Source: Pezizomycotina sp. ARF18 (Eukaryota; Ascomycota). From it: a DNA stretch of 64,000 bases. How positions within the stretch are numbered: position 1 is the first letter of the stretch; each line of letters starts with the position of its first letter. The position numbers and the translations under genes were made by a program. The notes under the pieces are model-generated. The model worked only from the letters and a program-made list of their open reading frames with translations, was not told the origin of the DNA and searched no databases. This document shows, in pieces, positions 11,198 to 23,315 of the stretch. Where the stretch lies: the NCBI GenBank assembly GCA_002224055.1, contig AZLU01000162.1:1-64000 (forward strand). The letters run 5' to 3'.

Positions 11198-11759
11198 CTG
11201 GTCTCCTATAACAATTATCAACAAACAATCAAGATAGACAGAGAGAGAGAGAGATATAGATATTAGAGCCTATAAATCATGTGACTTTTCCAATTTTAAC
11301 GAGCGAGAGGTTTTCGTCGCGTCTTCCCCCCAAAGGCAGAAGCAGAAAAACACGTAAGGAAAAAGAAAAATAATAATAATTAAAGAAAAGGCATATCTCA
11401 CTTTACGTAGCAACGGTTTAAAATTTGTCATTTATCAACAACACAACACACACACGCAGAATTTGCTTTCTTGTCTCTCTCTCTCCTTTTTGGTTTTTAT
11501 AAAGGGGCAATTTTCCACCCTAACCTCCATCCACCTCCTATTCCCAATTCCCAATTCTCTCCTTCTCCTCCCCTTCATTCCGTTCTTTACCCCTCATCAC
11601 CAGGCACGAAAATCTACTTAACACGTCTTTGAAAATATCTCTTACTCCATTGTATTACTTCCTTGCCGCGCCTTTTTTTAGATCATTGGCATATCTACAT
11701 TTCTCAACAAACATCAAACTATCTTCTTTCGTTATCCTTCTGTTTCATCACAAACAGCA

Positions 11760-13191
11760 ATGGCCACCCAAATCACCCATCGAAGAACGTACGTTTTGGC
11801 TGTCTAAATTAATACACCTCTAATTGAACTATCACAGAACGATACTGACAAATCTTTTTTTTTTCCAGGCTGCTAACGCCATGTCGGACCTGAAGCTCAC
11901 CGGAAAGGACTCGGCGGTTAAGAACCTGACGGCAACCTTCGCCGGCAAGGAGAACCTGAGAGACCCTGCCCCGGTTGACGAGGTTAGGCCCAAGAAGGTC
12001 GTTGCGCAGGCTGAGCCCGTTAAGGCTGCCCCCGAGCAACCCGCTTTTAATGGTCTGAAGCCAGAAGAGGCCAACGAGCCTCTGCTAGTTGAGAACAAGA
12101 AGCGCTTCGTCCTCTTCCCCATTAAATACCATGAGGTATGTTCCCCAGATTCCAGTTAATTCAAAGCGCGCTTTACGCGTGTCGCCTGTCTTCGGTAGTG
12201 AAAATCAATTAACGCGTGTAATTTTTCCCATTTAGGTATGGCAAATGTACAAGAAGGCCGAGGCATCGTTCTGGACCGCCGAAGAAATCGATCTCTCCAA
12301 GGATCTCGGCGACTGGAACAACAGGCTGAACGACGACGAGCGCTACTTTATCTCTCACGTCCTTGCCTTCTTCGCCGCCTCTGACGGTATCGTCAACGAG
12401 AACCTCGTCCAGCGCTTCAGCAATGAGGTGCAGATCCCCGAAGCCCGCTGCTTCTACGGCTTTCAGATCATGATGGAGAACATTCACTCGGAAACCTACT
12501 CTCTCCTGATCGATACCTATATCAAGGAGCCCAAGCAGCGCACCTATCTCTTCGACGCTATCGAGACCATCCCGTGCATCAAGAAGAAGGCCGACTGGGC
12601 CATCCGCTGGATCGAGGACGACGAGTCCACCTTTGCCCAGCGTCTCGTCGCTTTTGCCGCCGTCGAAGGTATCTTCTTCAGTGGTTCATTCGCCGCCATC
12701 TTCTGGCTCAAGAAGCGTGGTCTCATGCCCGGCCTGACCTTCTCCAACGAGCTCATCTCCCGTGACGAGGGTCTCCACACCGACTTTGCCTGCCTCCTCT
12801 TCAGCCATCTCAACAACAGCCGAGCAAGGAGGCCGTCGAAGCTGTCATCGTTGAGGCCGTTACGATTGAGCAGGAGTTCCTTACGGAGGCTCTCCCGTGC
12901 GCTCTCTTGGGCATCAACGCCAAGCTGATGAAGCAATACATCGAGTTCGTCGCCGACCGCCTGCTTGTGGCCCTCGGCAACAGGAAGGTCTACAACTCTG
13001 CGAACCCCTTCGACTTCATGGAGTCGATCAGCTTGGCTGGCAAGACCAACTTTTTCGAGAAGCGTGTCTCGGACTACCAGAAGGCTGGTGTCATGGCCAA
13101 GTCAGGCAAGCGCGAGGACTCTTTTGCCCCAGAGGAGCAGCAGCAGCAAGGGGAGAGCGGCGATGGCATTGCCTTCGACGAAGACTTCTAA
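11760..13191 (+). CDS. RNR2: Ribonucleoside-diphosphate reductase small subunit (R2)
   Basis: The di-iron/tyrosyl-radical subunit that, with the large subunit, makes deoxyribonucleotides. Exon 1 (11760-11788) is followed by introns 11789-11868 and 12136-12235. The core shows [31 protein letters not shown] (radical tyrosine and metal ligands), [13 protein letters not shown] and [12 protein letters not shown], and the acidic C-terminus ends FDEDF, the usual R1-docking tail. Two frame breaks occur. In exon 1 an ACCC run (11775-11778) is one C short of giving MATQITPSKN before AANAM. Near 12817-12822 one base is missing before [20 protein letters not shown]. Both are best explained as sequence error in an essential gene. 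The length without breaks is about 415 residues, normal for fungi. A TATA-like TATAAAG lies near 11498, with a C/T-rich stretch before the start. Confidence 0.96.
12175..12217. promoter_or_regulatory. Two ACGCGT sites inside RNR2 intron 2
   Basis: Perfect ACGCGT hexamers at 12175-12180 and 12212-12217, both within the 100-base second intron (12136-12235) of RNR2. They match the MBF/MCB core. Two copies in 43 bases of otherwise AT-leaning intron are unlikely by chance, but a regulatory role is inference. Confidence 0.4.
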
Positions 13192-14286
13192 ATGCGTTTC
13201 ATTGCACTTTATCTTTTCCTTTCTTTCCCTTCGAGCCTTTAAATAATAATAATTCTCTCCTTCTTTCCTCCCTTCTTGATTATTTATCTATCTTAATGTG
13301 TTGTATGGCTTTCCTTTTTTTATATCGGAAATTAGGGTTTTCTATTTATGTATAACACAACTTATAAAGAAATATGGCGATTGCACTTCTATGTCTCTTC
13401 CCTGTTGCACTGTCCTTTCCTCTCAGGTGTACGATTTGTCTCCTTTTAGATCTTGATTTTTTTTCTTTGCATTAGTTTTCTGTCCACCTTGTTCCCTTCC
13501 TCACTCTTTATTGTCCCATGTCATTGGAGTTTATTATGAAAGATTTCACACAACGGTTCGAAGCTCATTGTATCGGTTTCTTTATTTGGTTTTTATTGGT
13601 TTTTATTGGTTTATTGGTTCCTTGGGGGCTCTTTTTAGCTGTAACATGTAAATAATATGAGATTGAAATCAAAAACATTGCATATCAAACAATTGATTCC
13701 TTAATATCGTGATTCATTCCTCGTGGTTCTTCGCTAATTTAAAAAGTTCTCTCAAATCCTTTCGCAGTTCGCGTGCCTTCGAGATAGTTCGTGAATTGTT
13801 GTTGAGCTGGGTGGTAAGCTCAGCCACTTGCAGGCAGGATTCACGACCTATATCAGCTTTATAAAGCTTTGCACGCGACCATCAAACCGTCTCACATTTC
13901 TCCCCGATATTCTTGAAAGAATTAGCTACGTACAATTTCAACAATATTAATTAATTGGAGTTCTGGTCACAGATACGAAATTTCGTCTATACGGTTATTA
14001 TAGTCTTAATTCTCATCTTTCTTTACTTAATCAACGAGTGAGTTGAGCAGTGTTCCCATTCATTCAATTCTAGTAGAAAAAATCGAGTTCGAACTTCTTT
14101 ATTTTAGCGCTCGTGCTAATAATATAACATCGTTTTTCAAACTTGAATCTAGGATATTCCCAAAAAAAAAAAAAAAAAAAAAAAAAAACATAAAAAGCAG
14201 AAAAGCAAAGAGTTTTAGGTCAAAGAGTCGAAAGAGACTCGTATCCAAGATCAAAAATTTTTTCCAATTTCTTCGCAAAAAAGTAG
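13192..14286. other. Intergenic region RNR2 to DUF1308
   Basis: RNR2 3' flank, then the 5' side of the DUF1308 gene. It contains a short GGTTTTTATT tandem (about 13588-13620) and a 27-base poly-A run (14162-14188). The first exon of the DUF1308 gene may lie in the last few hundred bases, ahead of a TAG acceptor at 14284-14286, but I cannot identify it. Confidence 0.45.
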
Positions 14287-15995
14287 GATACGAATCCCGC
14301 CTACGACCACAGCGCCGAGGAGCTCGATGACGACGGCCGCCCGGTGCACCCCGCCGACGAGCTCGTCGACCGCTGCCAGGCGCTCTTCGACGAACTCGAC
14401 ACCTTTCACAAGTACCTACGCCGCGAAGCCGCGGCTTCCCTCGCGGCCTCTTCGAAGAAGACCGGCGGAAGAAAACCGTGCCGAATAATTCGGCTAACGC
14501 AACAGCGGTCGAGCTACGCCACTTCAAAAACGCAGTCCAGTTGGAACTCCGCTCCCTCGAAGCGCTATCCTACCGCGACCCGACGGACGAGAAAGTGAAA
14601 GTTAGCATTAGGAGCTCTAACTTGCCGTTTCTGGAAGCCGTGTGGGCTACCGCGAAGAGGTGTAGAGCTGTAGAGGGGATCAGTAAGACGGTTTATTACT
14701 ATGTTGAAGATGGTGTAATCCCTACTCCTTTGGAGGATGAGCAGGAGAGCGATACCTTGTTAGCAAGCGTAGCCTACGGACGAAGAAGAAGAAGCTGGCT
14801 ACTATGGTTGATATAGTAGCCCAATCGGGGCTGGAGTGGATCAAAGTATCATCCATCGGGGAGCAGAGACTTGCGTTCGAAGCTGCGGGCGAGGGCGTCG
14901 GCTTCAACGACGACGACGACGAAGACGATGAAGAAGAAGACGAAGAGAGATCCGACGGGGAGGTGTTTTCGTTAGTACGCATGGCAAAAACGCTAGTAAA
15001 AGCGGCGTCGCAGGTCCGAGTGCAGTACCTGAACCCGAACGTGACCGTCGTTCTATCCAACATATCCACTCCCGACCCAGATTCCGACTCCCCGTCGTCC
15101 CGCCTGGTATCGAATTTCATATCGAAGCTGCTAGCCACGGGTGTCAGGGTGCAAACCAAGTCGGACATCCTCACACAAGAATCCTCAACACCGCCGCAAC
15201 CCGTCGAATCCGTCCTCAAAAATCTCGCGCCGTCGTTTTATCGACCGCATTGTCGCTCGTGGATACTTCGGATACCATAAACGTCGATTGTACCGTCTTG
15301 TTAGCACTCGTGAGCGATATATCGCATTTACCACTCGAAGACATCCCCGAAAACCCTACTTACACAGTATGGTCCTACGGCAGCTCGAAGCCGAATCCGT
15401 ACTCCCCGTCCTTACGAAGTACACGTACCCCTTATGCTCCGGAAAAAAATTAGTAACGACAAAGGAATCCGCCCAACGCTTTTGGGAGATCGTATCCGTC
15501 GTCGGGAGCGATTCCGAAAAGATGAGGGCTGGTCTAATACTGCCTTTCCTAAGCTTCAGCGATAAAGCCACCTTCAAATATAATGGCGAGCTGTATACTA
15601 TCGACGGACTGTTAGAGTCCAATGCTACCAAGAGCCGTATCGAATTACTTCAATCTACGTCGCGGCATCCGTTACCGCCGGATTTCGATATCACCGTTAA
15701 AGTCATACAGAGCTGCGAGGACGAGCTCATGGAGATTAACAGCGTCGCGAGTGCTATATCGACCAAGCTTAGCAAAGTTAACCGGTCGGTGCTGTATACG
15801 GGTTGGCATCGCGGCTGGACGACGCTTAGTTCTAACGGGAGCGTGGTTAAAAGGCTGGAGCAGATGATCGAGGAGCAAAGGAGCGGAGGCGGTGTAAAAT
15901 TGGAGGGAGATGAGAAGGTAGAGGTCGCTGGAAGTAGTACGACCACGAGCAACCACAATAAGATGGAGGAGTTCGTTGGGCGAGGGTCGTTCTGA
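14287..15995 (+). CDS. DUF1308 family protein (C7orf25/UPF0415 homologue), frame-broken
   Basis: A conserved eukaryotic family of unknown function. The N-terminal part reads HSAEELDDDGRPVHPADEL and CQALFDELDTFHKYLRREA. After a one-A loss in GAAAACC (about 14472) the frame continues with VELRHFKNAVQLELRSLEAL and SIRSSNLPFLEAVWATAKR. Another shift near 14790 leads to MVDIVAQSGLEWIKVS, an acidic run (about 14910-14955) and LVKAASQVRVQYLNPNVTVV. The C-terminal DUF1308 region shows DTINVDCTVLLALVSDISH, QLEAESVLPVLTKYTYP, GKKLVTTKESAQRFWEIVS and LYTGWHRGWTT. At least four frame changes are needed. The true start is unresolved: 14287 is simply the first base after a possible TAG splice acceptor, and no ATG precedes in frame. 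The stop is at 15993-15995. Confidence 0.8.
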
Positions 15996-16571
15996 TACCC
16001 ATGAGCAGGAGTCTCGTCGGGACGCCGAAGAAGTGTTGGGTGCAAAAGGACTCGGACGAGTAAACTGTTGCCTTATAAATTAAGTGGGAATCCATGAGCT
16101 GTGCGTTCCTACTCGGGGGAATAAATCATGATTATAATTCTTTCTTAGTTATCGTAGCATTTGCTTTTTGTATACCACATAGACGGCCGGTTTTCAAAGT
16201 TGGATCAAGACTACTAATAGATGTTTAGATCTGAGTACTTTGTTAAACATAAAATTACAAGAAATTCTATCGCCTATATTTTATTTCCTTGCCATCCATT
16301 CATTTTCACACCTGTCATGTATAAATAATCCTTTAGCAGAGCTGTACGTCAAGGAGACTTTTGTAGCATAAATCAACGAAGCAAACACAGTAAAAGTAAT
16401 AAGTCATGGGTATCAGGGGGAGCAATAAGTAACTTCAATCGTCCACATCAAGTTATCCCGAAATCCCGTACTTTTTCTATAAAGCCACACCTTTGCTCGA
16501 ACATTTATAAACGAAGAAAAAAGTTATCAATTCGAATACTCGCATCTTATAAGTCAACCTAAAACACCTCT
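15996..16571. other. Convergent intergenic region
   Basis: The 3' flanks of the DUF1308 gene (+) and PTM1 (-). AT-rich; I see no gene. Confidence 0.5.
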
Positions 16572-18852
16572 TCAATCTTTCTTATGTAACCGCGACGCTT
16601 CGTGCGAGTCCCTGCTCTCGTCATCCGACCAGCCATCGCCCGCGTCACCAACAGAGAATATAGCTTCACCCTCGCCGGACTCCCTCGGGAGCGGCTCATG
16701 ACCACCCTCACGTGCGTGCTGAGGAAGGTTGCCACTATGAGGCCCGCTACTAGGACCACCGCCAACGTGCCCCTCCTCGTCATCCGAACCGGCAATAGAC
16801 GCAATCTCAAAACCGTCGTCGTCCTGCGCAAGTTCGTCACTCATGGCGAAGCGGCGGTTGTTCAGCGTCGGGCGCCAGAGGTAGGCGATTATCGACATGT
16901 CAACGAGGAAGATAATATTGAGCCAACCGTCAAGGATAAACCTATTATAGGAAGAAAAGAGTGAATTAGTACGACTTCTAGAACATTCTTCGCCCAAGCA
17001 AGGTTTCTTACCATCTCGTCTGCCAATGAGTAGGGATAAAGTCACGGTTGCTATGTCCGGCAAAAGACAAGCTGTTCAGGAAGAAGAAGCCGAAGATGAC
17101 CAGGATTGACGCCAGCAACACCCACCATAAGCGCTTGTACATTAGAGCCTTGACATTCTGCTTGCGGTCGAGGAGATCCTTTTGCGTCATGTTCAAGCTG
17201 TTCAGAGTCCAGACGTAGAACGCAGTAAGCGTGGCAGCCAGTGGAAGGATCACGAAGAGGATGAGCGGTCCGGCAGCTTCGGGCGATACCTGTAGGTGTC
17301 TTGCATTAGCTTTCCTGAGGATAGACCCTTTGAAATGTGATTAGAAGGAATTAACGTACTATTGCGAGGGATGCGACAGCGTATATTACGCCAAAGGCGA
17401 AGTGCGCTAGCGCTAATGCGCGGCAATACCACATTGTAGGTCCAAGGGACGGTCTATAAATCGAGTTAGACTTGTAACTTGTATAATGCTTCGAAGTGGC
17501 TGCGCTGAGCACTTACTTGACGACACCATAACCCATGCAGACGATAAGTAGGAGGAAAAAGGAGAACGAATTGCGGGCCGCGTTTAGAACCGCCACTATA
17601 ACCATGAATATCTTCGCGCCGACGTTGGATCCGTGAACGTTCATGTATTCTTCAGCGTTTTCGGCATTTGTTAGCAAGTCATTTAGAAATTGTAGCTATC
17701 AGCTAGGAGTTCGCTCACCATAAAATCCCCAAGTCATAAGCATTTCCATGATCATAAAAATGATAATAGCCGTGATGTAATTTTGTACGGGCACTGGAGA
17801 TGGTCATTAGCGAGATTGCTGATGTTAATGGAGGAAGGTGGAGACTCACATATATCACTCCGATGTTGAACATAAAGGAAACCCCAGAAACTGTTTGATT
17901 GTCAGCCCATTGCTTTCTGTCAAAGTAACAGTAGTCAGAAGCACATACATTCCGATAAGCGCATAGACAATGGTGATGCCGCCATAGAAAGGAAGCTTAG
18001 CGATCTGCGACGCCGGCAGCTCTCCGTAGGCGTTCTTGAACTCTACAATGGCCATGTAATCATCCGAGGCGTATCCGTAGCTCAGAACGCAGTAGTAGCC
18101 TGTACGTTTGATCGGATATTTGATCGGTGCGAGATCCTTAGGGTGAACAGCTTTGGTGAAGATACTGCTTGTCGAGGTCTTGTTCGCTTCCGGGCTGATG
18201 ATGAACTCGCCGAGGTTCTTTGCATCGCAGATTTTCGACCGGACGGCACTTGTACTACAAATGTATGACTTCTATAAGAGATACTGTGTTATTATGAAGG
18301 TGAATTATCCGATGAGAGTTATTATCATTGATAGAAGCTCACGAACCTCCTCACTGACATGGCCGTCTACGTTGATACCGACATAGCCCTCATCCTTCCA
18401 CTGAAAGCACATTCGGGAAAACGCGTGTTAGCAGCAATTCCACAAGTAAAAACGGAGCTTAAGCCAATACTATCCAACGAAATAAAATCAAGTCGTGAGA
18501 GCTGTCGCGGGAGTTTAAAGGTACCTCGAATATCACCAAGCTCACGCCAGGCTCGCTCCCATTATTCGTCTTACTGTTGGTCAATTTCTTGAAATTTACA
18601 AGTATAAAAGGGTCTATCGTGCCGCCCCAGGCTTTCCGGTTGTACATGCCCGAACATCTTTGCTGGTTATCATCGGTATTGTCCTGTTGCCGACGTGAGT
18701 AGCTGTTAGCTGCTAGTTTTAAACGATCATCTTCCGGATAAGCTCGGCCATGAAGATATGACGAAGTCGGGCGCGATACGTACGATTGTGACCTCTACTG
18801 CCTTTACGACCGCTGCCGAAGCCAGCAGCAGCGATACTAACCAAGACCTCAT
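16572..18852 (-). CDS. PTM1: PTM1-type lung-7TM/GOST family membrane protein
   Basis: A Golgi/endosomal seven-transmembrane protein of the GOST family (GPR107/108 relatives) with a luminal N-terminal domain; fungal PTM1 has no fully settled role. It starts with a signal peptide (MRSWLVSLLLASAAVVKA). The luminal domain includes MYNRKAWGGTIDPFILVNF and KDEGYVGINVDGHVSEE. The 7TM part includes AKLPFYGGITIVYALIGIFW, VPVQNYITAIIIFMIMEMLM, NAARNSFSFFLLLIVCMGYG, PLAATLTAFYVWTLNSLNM and ILVIFGFFFLNSLSF. The cytosolic tail contains FAMSDELAQDDDGFEIAS and is acidic. At least seven introns are readable, including 16941-17011, 17290-17359 and 17454-17516. Frames join cleanly wherever I checked, so this gene appears intact, unlike most neighbours. 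Confidence 0.92.
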
Positions 18853-20179
18853 CTGGGTTTCAGCTGTTGTAGTGGGTTTTATCGGCGATGTGGCCTTTAA
18901 TCGCGCAATAATTTAAGGAACTCCAAAATAGCTGTTCGGAAGTGAGGAATAAAAGGGAAAAAAGGGTGAACGTTGCGGCTACTTCAGGGCGTTGAGTTAA
19001 CTGTTTCGGATTGACAGCTCGATTATTCCCCCTGTTGTTATTCTGATTACTGCCCGTTCGTTCGGTGGTCGAGCTTACGGAAGGAGCTGTAAATGTTGAG
19101 AGAACGAGAAAGGTGGATGATGCGATGTAAATGAAGATGATACGAGAGAAACAGAATAGAGAAGGATTCGTGGTCTCACGAAAAAGGAAAAAATAAAATC
19201 AAAAAGGAATAAGAAAAAAAAAGGGAAGGGTTCGGAGTTTTCCCTTTGGGCCGCAAGTTGCAACGTTAAAAGGTTAAAAAAAGCCGCCCAGAGTTTTGAA
19301 ACTCTCTATACGTATACTCTGCTGCTGCAAGCACTTTAACCTGCTTTTTCTCCCTTTCACTGCCCAGCCATCTATGTCTCCCCTTTTTGTCAGAGAAACT
19401 GAGAAAGTGGTCGTCAGCTTTGCGCTAGCTCTTGCGTCAAAATGCAAAATGCAAAATGCAAAATGCAAAATGCAAAAAAAAAAAGGACGCATGGAAAGAG
19501 AGGTGGACAAGGGAGGGCTAATACGAAACGATTTCCACCTGCAAGTGCTTCTCACCTGGTCATGCGGAGCGATTTCTCAATGGAATACTAGTAGTTAGTT
19601 ACTCGAGTGCTTGTGAGGGGCAAATACTAGCTACCTAGATATTCTCTTTATACCTTAGCCTGTTCAAGGAAGCTATCGTCGTATATTGGGCCCCCAAACG
19701 AAACGGCTCTTTTCAAAATACGCAACTAGACTAGTAGTAGTACTCAATCAACGTATACAATATTATATAATCCTTTAAGTAGCGATAAATGTTCTCAACT
19801 TCAGTACGATAGCATAGTAATGTCATATATCATGACTACATTACCATATTGAATGAAACACTTAAGGACGCGTGGTTTAATGCACGCTATTTATAGCGTT
19901 CGAGTGCGTGTTATTTATTTCCGCTGGGTATAGCTATCGAGCTATCGATAGCTTTTTTCAAATCAAATTAAACCTTCACGTCGACCCTTCTCCCCCCCCC
20001 CCGACCGTCTTTCGAATGATATGGTATCATAAGCAAATTCAATATACTTTATAGTAGTAGTATATAAGAAACATTTACTTGGCAACTGTCTCGCAGCCTC
20101 ACCTTAATCACCGACGTCACAACCGCCAATTGACTGTTTCAACGAGCCGACCCCCCACGTGCACGCACGCCGCCTGCAG
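18853..20179. other. Divergent intergenic region PTM1/GEP4
   Basis: About 1.3 kb between two divergent starts. It contains an AAAATGC heptamer tandem (19439-19473), a run of C near 19991-20000, and a palindromic ATCGAGCTATCGAT segment near 19935-19948. There is no supported gene. Confidence 0.5.
19439..19473. repeat. Heptanucleotide tandem repeat (AAAATGC)x5
   Basis: Five perfect copies of AAAATGC followed directly by a poly-A run. It lies in the divergent promoter region of PTM1 and GEP4. It is probably a minisatellite; no function is evident. Confidence 0.95.
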
Positions 20180-20983
20180 ATGAACGTCTCTGGAACATTC
20201 AATGTCTTTCGTCTCATACTCGACCCTTCCCTCTGCCTCCCCCACGCTGTCATACCGTCATTTGCCCAGTTGCGCATCCCGTTGTCGGAATGCTTCCCGG
20301 ATTATGCAGGAGCAGGCAGCAGCGCCAGCGTGGGCGGCGTCGGCAACTTCAAGCCGGACATTCGGGCGGTGGTACTGGATAAAGACAATTGCTTCGCCGT
20401 TCCTCACAGTCTGGACGTTCATGGACCGTACAGCGTAAGGTTTGCGATAATGATCTTCCCCTGTTGTTCCCTGTTTCTTTTTATCTTTGCTTTTTTCATT
20501 TTCTTTTCTTTCTTCTTCTATCAACAAATTTCATCTTATTTTATCTCTTGTCACGTTTATATAAACAGAAGGTCGGAGCGAGAGAAAAATTCGAAATTCG
20601 CTTGTGAGCTCAACCCTAAAAGCTCTTTCAACGAATATGACCCTTGTCTGCCTACTAAGGCGGACAATGCGAAGCGGGTGGGGTTAGAAAGAATACGAGG
20701 AGAGGAAAATTTTGACCGGGGCTCTTCGTTAGTTTTCCTGGCAAAGCTGTTTGTTTCTCTTTGGAGCTCGTTGAACCGCTCCACAGCTTAGGTTCCGGGA
20801 TACGGGAAATTAAACGAACAAAAGTTCTCCAAGTCTTGTTTCTCGTTTTTAATTAAAAAAGCGACTATCACGGAGAGCCTTGGTTCATCACCTATACAAT
20901 ATTGCGCAAGAGAGTTGCAATTAATATCGATAGGGCTAGACTTTCTGGTGCCTTGCCCAGAAATCTTTCTCTTCTTCTTATTT

Positions 20984-21023
<40 letters not shown>

Positions 21024-22378
21024 GAGATATCAAAGCATTTGATGTTGTATGTCTTAGACTAAAGATACTAAACACTCCAGCTAACCGCGCGCCATAACGA
21101 TTCGAACCTTGTGTGATTCCACGAAAAATTTAACCCTACACCGGGCCTATACAGGAAACATTCGAAAAACTGAAAAGGGCTTACCCAGGCAACCGTCTAC
21201 TCATTGTCAGCAACACTTCGGGTACTCTCGGCGACAAGGACCTAAAAGATGTTAGTACTCTGCAGCATGCCTCTATAATCTCCTTCTCCCTCTCACGTTC
21301 TTCGGATTTCTTTTCCAACGTCCTCGTCTTTATTGTATAAGATAACTTAAATGAACATATCGTTGTTAATAACGTTATATCTGCCAGGCCGCGCTCCTAA
21401 CAGAAACCACGGGCGTACCGGTGCTAACGCACGACACCAAGAAGCCCGGCTGCCACGAGCAGATCATGGCGCATCTCCGAAAAAGCTGTCCCGAGTGCGG
21501 GATCACGAGCGCCTCGCAGGTTGCAGTCGTCGGCGACAGGCTGTTTACTGACGTTATGATGGCGAACATGATGGGCGGCTGGGCCGTGTGGGTGCGGGAT
21601 GGCGTTGACCCGCGCTTCGAAGGCGCCGTAAGTTTTAGTCCCTTTTTTCTCTCTCTCTCTCTCACTAGTTTTCTTTTGCCCTAGAGGCTAGAAATAAGTC
21701 TTATTGCACTTTCTATACTTTGCTATACCATTGCCCAATAATCCCTACAAGCTAAGAGCGTATCGATGTCGTATTCACAAAGAATATACTTATTTTTCTC
21801 TATATATAATATATTTTCCTTTCGTGGCGTTTTTCTTGTGACGCTGTTGTTATATTTGGACACCACCAACCTCTTTAGTTCGTTGTTATATATATTTTTT
21901 TTGTTTCCCGAGGTGTGGTGTGGTTAGATGGTTAGAATGCATGGGATGTTGGTGGGGTGGGAACCGCCGTTGTGGAAATTAAACAAAGACACATCCACCC
22001 CTCCGTCTTGATTTTCATGCTTTCATGGGGAAATTCTGGGGATTACGAGAGAGAATGACACAAAGATAGAAAAGAAAAATTTAAAATTAAAGGAAACAAA
22101 AAATATCTGTCCAACCGATTATAACCCCCTCCATTGTTTTCTTTTTCTTGCCTTATCTTCTTCTAGTTAAATATATATACAAAAAGAAAGCTTCTTGACG
22201 GATTCGGAAACTGGTTAAAGGCACTGACTTTTGAATATTTTGACTATTCCCGAATCCTTTTTAGTTCGCGCGCGTAGAAAAGAGCTTGTACTCTTACCTG
22301 ATCTCGCGTGGATACAAACCGCCAGTGCCTGTGCCTGTACCTGGCGGACCGAAAAAGGATAAACAGTCGTCAAATTAG
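20180..22378 (+). CDS. GEP4: Mitochondrial phosphatidylglycerophosphate phosphatase
   Basis: A HAD-superfamily phosphatase that dephosphorylates PGP to phosphatidylglycerol in the mitochondrial matrix, a step of cardiolipin synthesis. Exon 1 (20180-20434) carries MNVSGTFNVFRLILDPSLC and the catalytic motif VVLDKDN (DxD). Exon 2 (21155-21250) has NRLLIVSNTSGTLGDKD (HAD motif II). Exon 3 (21388-21627) has VPVLTHDTKKPGC and AVVGDRLFTDVMMANMMG (motifs III/IV). Exon 4 (22265-22378) ends with a proline-rich, basic tail. All junctions are in phase and give 234 residues. Introns 1 (20435-21154, 720 nt) and 3 (21628-22264, 637 nt) are much longer than the rest of the window's introns; intron 1 carries a 33-base poly-T run. 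No frame breaks seen. Confidence 0.93.
20990..21022. repeat. Poly-T tract (T33) in GEP4 intron 1
   Basis: An uninterrupted run of T within the 720-base first intron of GEP4, 132 bases before the acceptor, so it is too far away to be the ordinary polypyrimidine tract. Confidence 0.85.
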
Positions 22379-22889
22379 AAAAAACGAAAAAAAAAGCGTT
22401 GCAGAAACAAACGATTGGGTCGGGGTTGGCAATGACGGTAAAAGACGGACGGTAATTTAGAAGAATCGGTATTCTGGGTTCTAAATGAATATTTACGTAT
22501 ATTTTGAGCTAAAAAAAAGAAAGAAAGAAAGAAAGAAACAAATAACCGTAAGATTAAAAAAAAGAGTTTGATATTGAGAGCTACTGACTATCCACAATGA
22601 CCCTATAGCTGGGCTTTGAGAATCGTGGCGTTCCATATATCACGTATGTGCTGTAGTATAAAAATTCTGGAGGTTTTCCAGAGACGAGAAACACGTTGAA
22701 CAAAACTTATATCTATTAAAACTTGCAGTTTTACCAACATTTCATACCGTTTTCTTATCCTTCTTCCTCCCCTGCCCTTATGGCGAACATATAGAAAAAA
22801 GCCCACCAGCAGACGATAAGAGCTAAAACTGCACTGCTGTTGCTGCTACTGCTACACGAAAGAGTGATGTAAAAATACAGATGACAAGA

Positions 22890-22943
22890 AATGAATGAAT
22901 GAATGAACGAGCGAATGAGCGAATGAGCGAATGAACGAATGAC
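22890..22943. repeat. GAAT/GAGC imperfect tetranucleotide repeat
   Basis: About thirteen imperfect copies of GAAT with interspersed GAAC and GAGC variants, in the convergent spacer. It looks like a microsatellite with old point changes. Confidence 0.85.
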
Positions 22944-23247
22944 TAGAGAAAAAGAAATAACATGCACGTTTGCAGCAAAGAAAAAAGGGAGTAACTGGAA
23001 AAACGATTCATACTAAAAGAAAGGTGAGATAAGATAGCAGTTAATAGTGACTAAATTTGCAAAAGATTGATACATGACATATACCTATGAATGAGTGACA
23101 AAAAACCAACGGCGAAAAATACAAAGAGAAAATTCCAACGCCTCCCAATCCCTAGTGTGTGACATTAAGTTTGTTAAATATTTTTTTCTTGGAGTTTTTT
23201 GGCTCTTCCTTTTTCCGTCAATTTGGGACATTGCCAATGGAGGAAAT

Positions 23248-23252
<5 letters not shown>

Positions 23253-23315
<63 letters not shown>
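23253..23315. repeat. T39-A24 palindromic homopolymer block
   Basis: Thirty-nine T followed directly by twenty-four A, able to form a long A-T hairpin. Shorter examples of the same T-then-A structure occur at 28022-28053 and 45966-46008. It could be genuine, or a join of oppositely oriented homopolymers in assembly. Confidence 0.85.

Larger units (their letters stand above)
9224..11759. other. Intergenic region between RFA3 and RNR2
   Basis: About 2.5 kb with no supported protein gene. It contains an AAAT microsatellite near 9416-9437, a poly-A run at about 9641-9664, the tRNA-like sequence at 9758-9849, A/G-rich low-complexity tracts at about 10820-10877 and 11045-11080, and a GA dinucleotide stretch near 11237-11254. 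The last 600 bases are the RNR2 promoter side, ending in a C/T-rich segment (about 11505-11600). Confidence 0.5.

Noticed and set aside
21090-21115. Another GGTTCGAATC B-box-like sequence inside GEP4 intron 1 (minus strand)
   Set aside because: No pairing T-stem and no upstream D-arm; most likely chance.
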